Below are positions 62,451-64,000 of a stretch of DNA of 64,000 nt, piece after piece. The stretch is from contig NZ_VEHL01000011.1 in assembly GCF_007679965.1 (NCBI RefSeq), positions 156,930 through 220,929 on the forward strand, read 5' to 3'. Position 1 is the first letter of the stretch. Each line of letters starts with the position of its first letter. Under the pieces are notes generated by a model, which was not told where the DNA came from, searched no databases, and saw only the letters and a program-made list of their open reading frames with translations. The DNA comes from Bordetella genomosp. 13 (GTDB lineage: Bacteria; Pseudomonadota; Gammaproteobacteria; Burkholderiales; Burkholderiaceae_B). The translations under genes and the position numbers were made by a program.

Positions 62451-62648
62451 CTATTGCTGCGGCGGCTCGATCCAGAAGAATCGTTCACCCTGGGCGATCA
62501 TGCCGGATACCTCGTCGGCGTCCATGCGCAGATCGGTGCCCATGAGGGTCGCCCCGCCATCGTCATGGATGTGGATGATGGCCGGCGGATCGTTTTCCAT
62601 GGTGTACCAGTAGTACCCAGGCTTCAGGTCGTGAGAGGCGGTCGTCAT
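62451..62648 (-). CDS. small hypothetical protein, 65 residues
   Basis: Compact product starting MTTASHDLKPGYYWYT, rich in acidic residues, with a His in IIHIHDDGG. No signal peptide or family known. The ATG at 62648 follows AGGGA at a fair distance, and a terminator follows its stop, so it looks like a real gene. Confidence 0.62.
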   Translation of the reverse strand: MTTASHDLKPGYYWYTMENDPPAIIHIHDDGGATLMGTDLRMDADEVSGMIAQGERFFWIEPPQQ

Positions 62649-62954
62649 GATGGCGGGTATCCCTGCAAAGTGATGGTGCGGCGGCGGCGCCACAGGCGTA
62701 AACGTATGCTACCGAGGCCCTCCGAGGGCAGCGGCAAGGACTGACATCGCGCCTATTTCAGCCGATTTCAAACCCTGTCATCCAGCTTGCACGGTCCTCG
62801 GGGACGGCGCAATATGGTCTCGAGCGCAGTGGGCACTCTGTTGCGGATCGTCGCCAGTCATCGCGGTTCCGACATGCTTTTCCCGCTGCACCGTCCGACA
62901 ATGGATCTGGATATTTTCAACTTGGCTGTCCCAGGGCAGCAAGGCAGGAGCATC

Positions 62955-63275
62955 ATGAAAAAGTGGCTGATCGCAGGCTTGGGCGCAGCGGGCGTACTGC
63001 TGTCCAGCGCGGCGCTGGCCCGTGTCGACGTGGGCGTCAGCATCGGCATTCCGGGGTATGGCTATCCGCCACCGCCGGTGTATGTGGCCCCGCCGCCGCC
63101 CGTTTACGTGGCCCCGCGCCCGGTATACGTCGCGCCGCCGCCGCGGGTGTACGTGGCTCCGCCGCCGCCCGTGTATTACCCGGCGCCGGTGTATTACGGC
63201 CCCCGGTACTATGGCGGCGGCGGCCGTGGCCACTACCGCCACCATCATCACCACGATCGCGGCTGGCGCCGCTAG
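62955..63275 (+). CDS. secreted Pro/Tyr-repeat protein
   Basis: Signal peptide in residues 1-23 (KKWLIAGLGAAGVLLSSAALA), then a short glycine region and five tandem units of PPPVYVAPP type, ending in a Gly/His/Arg tail (HYRHHHHHDRGWRR). 106 residues. The His cluster could bind metal. Such PXV-repeat proteins are periplasmic or surface proteins of unknown function in betaproteobacteria. GGAG lies before the ATG, and a terminator follows at 63315. Confidence 0.85.
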   Translation: MKKWLIAGLGAAGVLLSSAALARVDVGVSIGIPGYGYPPPPVYVAPPPPVYVAPRPVYVAPPPRVYVAPPPPVYYPAPVYYGPRYYGGGGRGHYRHHHHHDRGWRR

Positions 63276-63314
63276 CCCAGGAGGGCGTGCGTGCAGTGGC
63301 TGTCGCTGGAATGA

Positions 63315-63340
63315 AAAACGCCGCCCCAGGGCGGCGTTTT
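63315..63340. terminator. terminator after Pro/Tyr-repeat gene
   Basis: AAAACGCCGCCC (63315-63326) pairs perfectly with GGGCGGCGTTTT (63329-63340) around CA; symmetrical, so bidirectional. Confidence 0.85.
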
Positions 63341-63490
63341 CATGCCGACTTCATGGGTTGCGGCGTGGGCACGGGCATGGGAGACCGTGCATGCAGGGGT
63401 GCCGTGGGCTGAATGCCATCGGCTTGGGAAGAGTGCTCGCGGATCAGGTCGATCCAGCGGCGCGGGGCGCTAGAGGCGCGCCACCAACCA

Positions 63491-63739
63491 TTATGCGGAC
63501 GCATGGGCAAACTCGGGTTCTCCGTTGAAACGCACACCATTGACCTTCTCGAAGATTTCCTGGCTGCCCTGTTCGGCTTCGTCGCGGCTGGCGTAGGACG
63601 CCAGGCCAGGAACCTGCCAGAGCTTTTCCGGTGCGGTGCCGCCGATGCGGCGGGTACAGATGCGGATCCCGTAGCCCCTGTCTTCTTCCTGGACGACGGT
63701 ACAACGCACACGGAAATCTCCAATCGTTCGCGAAGTCAT
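63491..63739 (-). CDS. small hypothetical protein, 82 residues
   Basis: Soluble product (MTSRTIGDFRVRCTVVQEED...) with a segment LASYASRDEAEQGSQEIFEKV. No known family. Start at 63739 behind GAGGAAG. The pattern of small, sensible frames with ribosome sites here suggests genuine short genes rather than shadows. Confidence 0.68.
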   Translation of the reverse strand: MTSRTIGDFRVRCTVVQEEDRGYGIRICTRRIGGTAPEKLWQVPGLASYASRDEAEQGSQEIFEKVNGVRFNGEPEFAHASA

Positions 63740-63924
63740 ATTAGCTTCCTCTATTGAAATGACAGGGCTGTTTCGCCACGGGCGTAATTGTGCCGCAACA
63801 ACCGACCCTTTTTATTGCGACTACACAATTGTTCACATCAATAGCAAAGGCATTACGTCCGTCAGCATAAGGGCGAAAAAAGACAGCGATATGGCTACGA
63901 TATGTGTAAAAAAGCCCGCAACTT

Positions 63925-64000
63925 TGAACTGACCCCTGAAAGTTGGACGAGATCCGACCTTCGGGGGTTTTTGCATGGCGAAGTACGACGAGCGTTTCAA
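63925..64000 (+). mobile_element. left end of an IS3-family-like element, cut by window edge
   Basis: TGAACTGACCCC at 63925 looks like an IS3-family (IS150-type) terminal inverted repeat, and the region ends in a frame MAKYDERF typical of the OrfA N-terminus of that group. The other end and the target duplication lie outside the window. Confidence 0.6.
63975..64000 (+). CDS. IS3-type transposase OrfA, N-terminal fragment
   Basis: Only eight codons are visible (MAKYDERF...). They fit the start of the helix-turn-helix OrfA protein of IS150-like elements, which binds the IS ends. The assignment rests on this short match plus the terminal repeat 50 bp upstream. Confidence 0.55.

Overview
The window is GC-rich chromosomal DNA from a member of the Burkholderiales, most likely Alcaligenaceae (Bordetella/Achromobacter-like). 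The case rests on three Bug/TctC-type solute receptors in 8 kb, the order ilvI-ilvH-ilvC, pssA, rpsO-pnp, qor, tpiA-secG, and protein sequences typical of that family. Species cannot be fixed from the sequence alone.

Layout. (1) 1-9150: a catabolic/transport cluster with two Bug-receptor operons, a dicarboxylate-lactonase-like amidohydrolase, a 2-hydroxyacid dehydrogenase, an IclR regulator, an MFS exporter, an RraA/HMG-aldolase-like protein, a third Bug receptor and a class I aminotransferase. Two divergent intergenic regions carry the same 19-bp palindrome, so the second half looks like one regulon. (2) 9470-15669: tRNA-Leu(GAG), a KefC-like antiporter, a periplasmic solute-binding protein, a CocE-type hydrolase and a LysR regulator. 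(3) 15764-35000: housekeeping backbone (secG, tpiA, quinone oxidoreductase, pnp, rpsO, pssA, ilvC, ilvH, ilvI) with accessory inserts: tRNA-Ser(UGA), two linked unknown genes, a ParB-like lipoprotein, a tRNA-Leu(UAA) gene split by a 230-nt group I intron, a LuxR regulator, a PIN protein, threonine dehydratase, and a TerC transporter behind a yybP-ykoY (manganese) riboswitch and an 11-C tract. (4) 35472-41131: FUSC efflux protein, yaaA, 3-hydroxybutyrate dehydrogenase, a second Kef-type antiporter, tRNA-Ser(CGA).

(5) 41291-57409: an auxiliary type VI secretion island on the minus strand (VgrG, DUF2169-pentapeptide fusion, pentapeptide protein, DUF3540, DUF4150 PAAR-like) ending in two unknown genes. 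Beyond it lie a decayed SMI1/KNR4-family gene and a DUF3396-type T6SS immunity gene, so the whole stretch reads as an effector/immunity hotspot without a recognisable toxin domain. A cupin/AhpD-like/NmrA-like set faces a CadC-type wHTH-TPR regulator between them. (6) 57586-64000: two glutathione S-transferases, a YSC84-type lipoprotein, an EAL phosphodiesterase with a CSS sensor, several small unknown genes, and the left end of an IS3-family-like element cut by the window edge.

Most of the long reading frames antisense to these genes are GC-rich shadows and were left out. The main second-look items are the intron-bearing tRNA-Leu(UAA), the T6SS island with unidentified cargo, the twin operator palindromes, and the poly-C tract plus riboswitch in front of terC.
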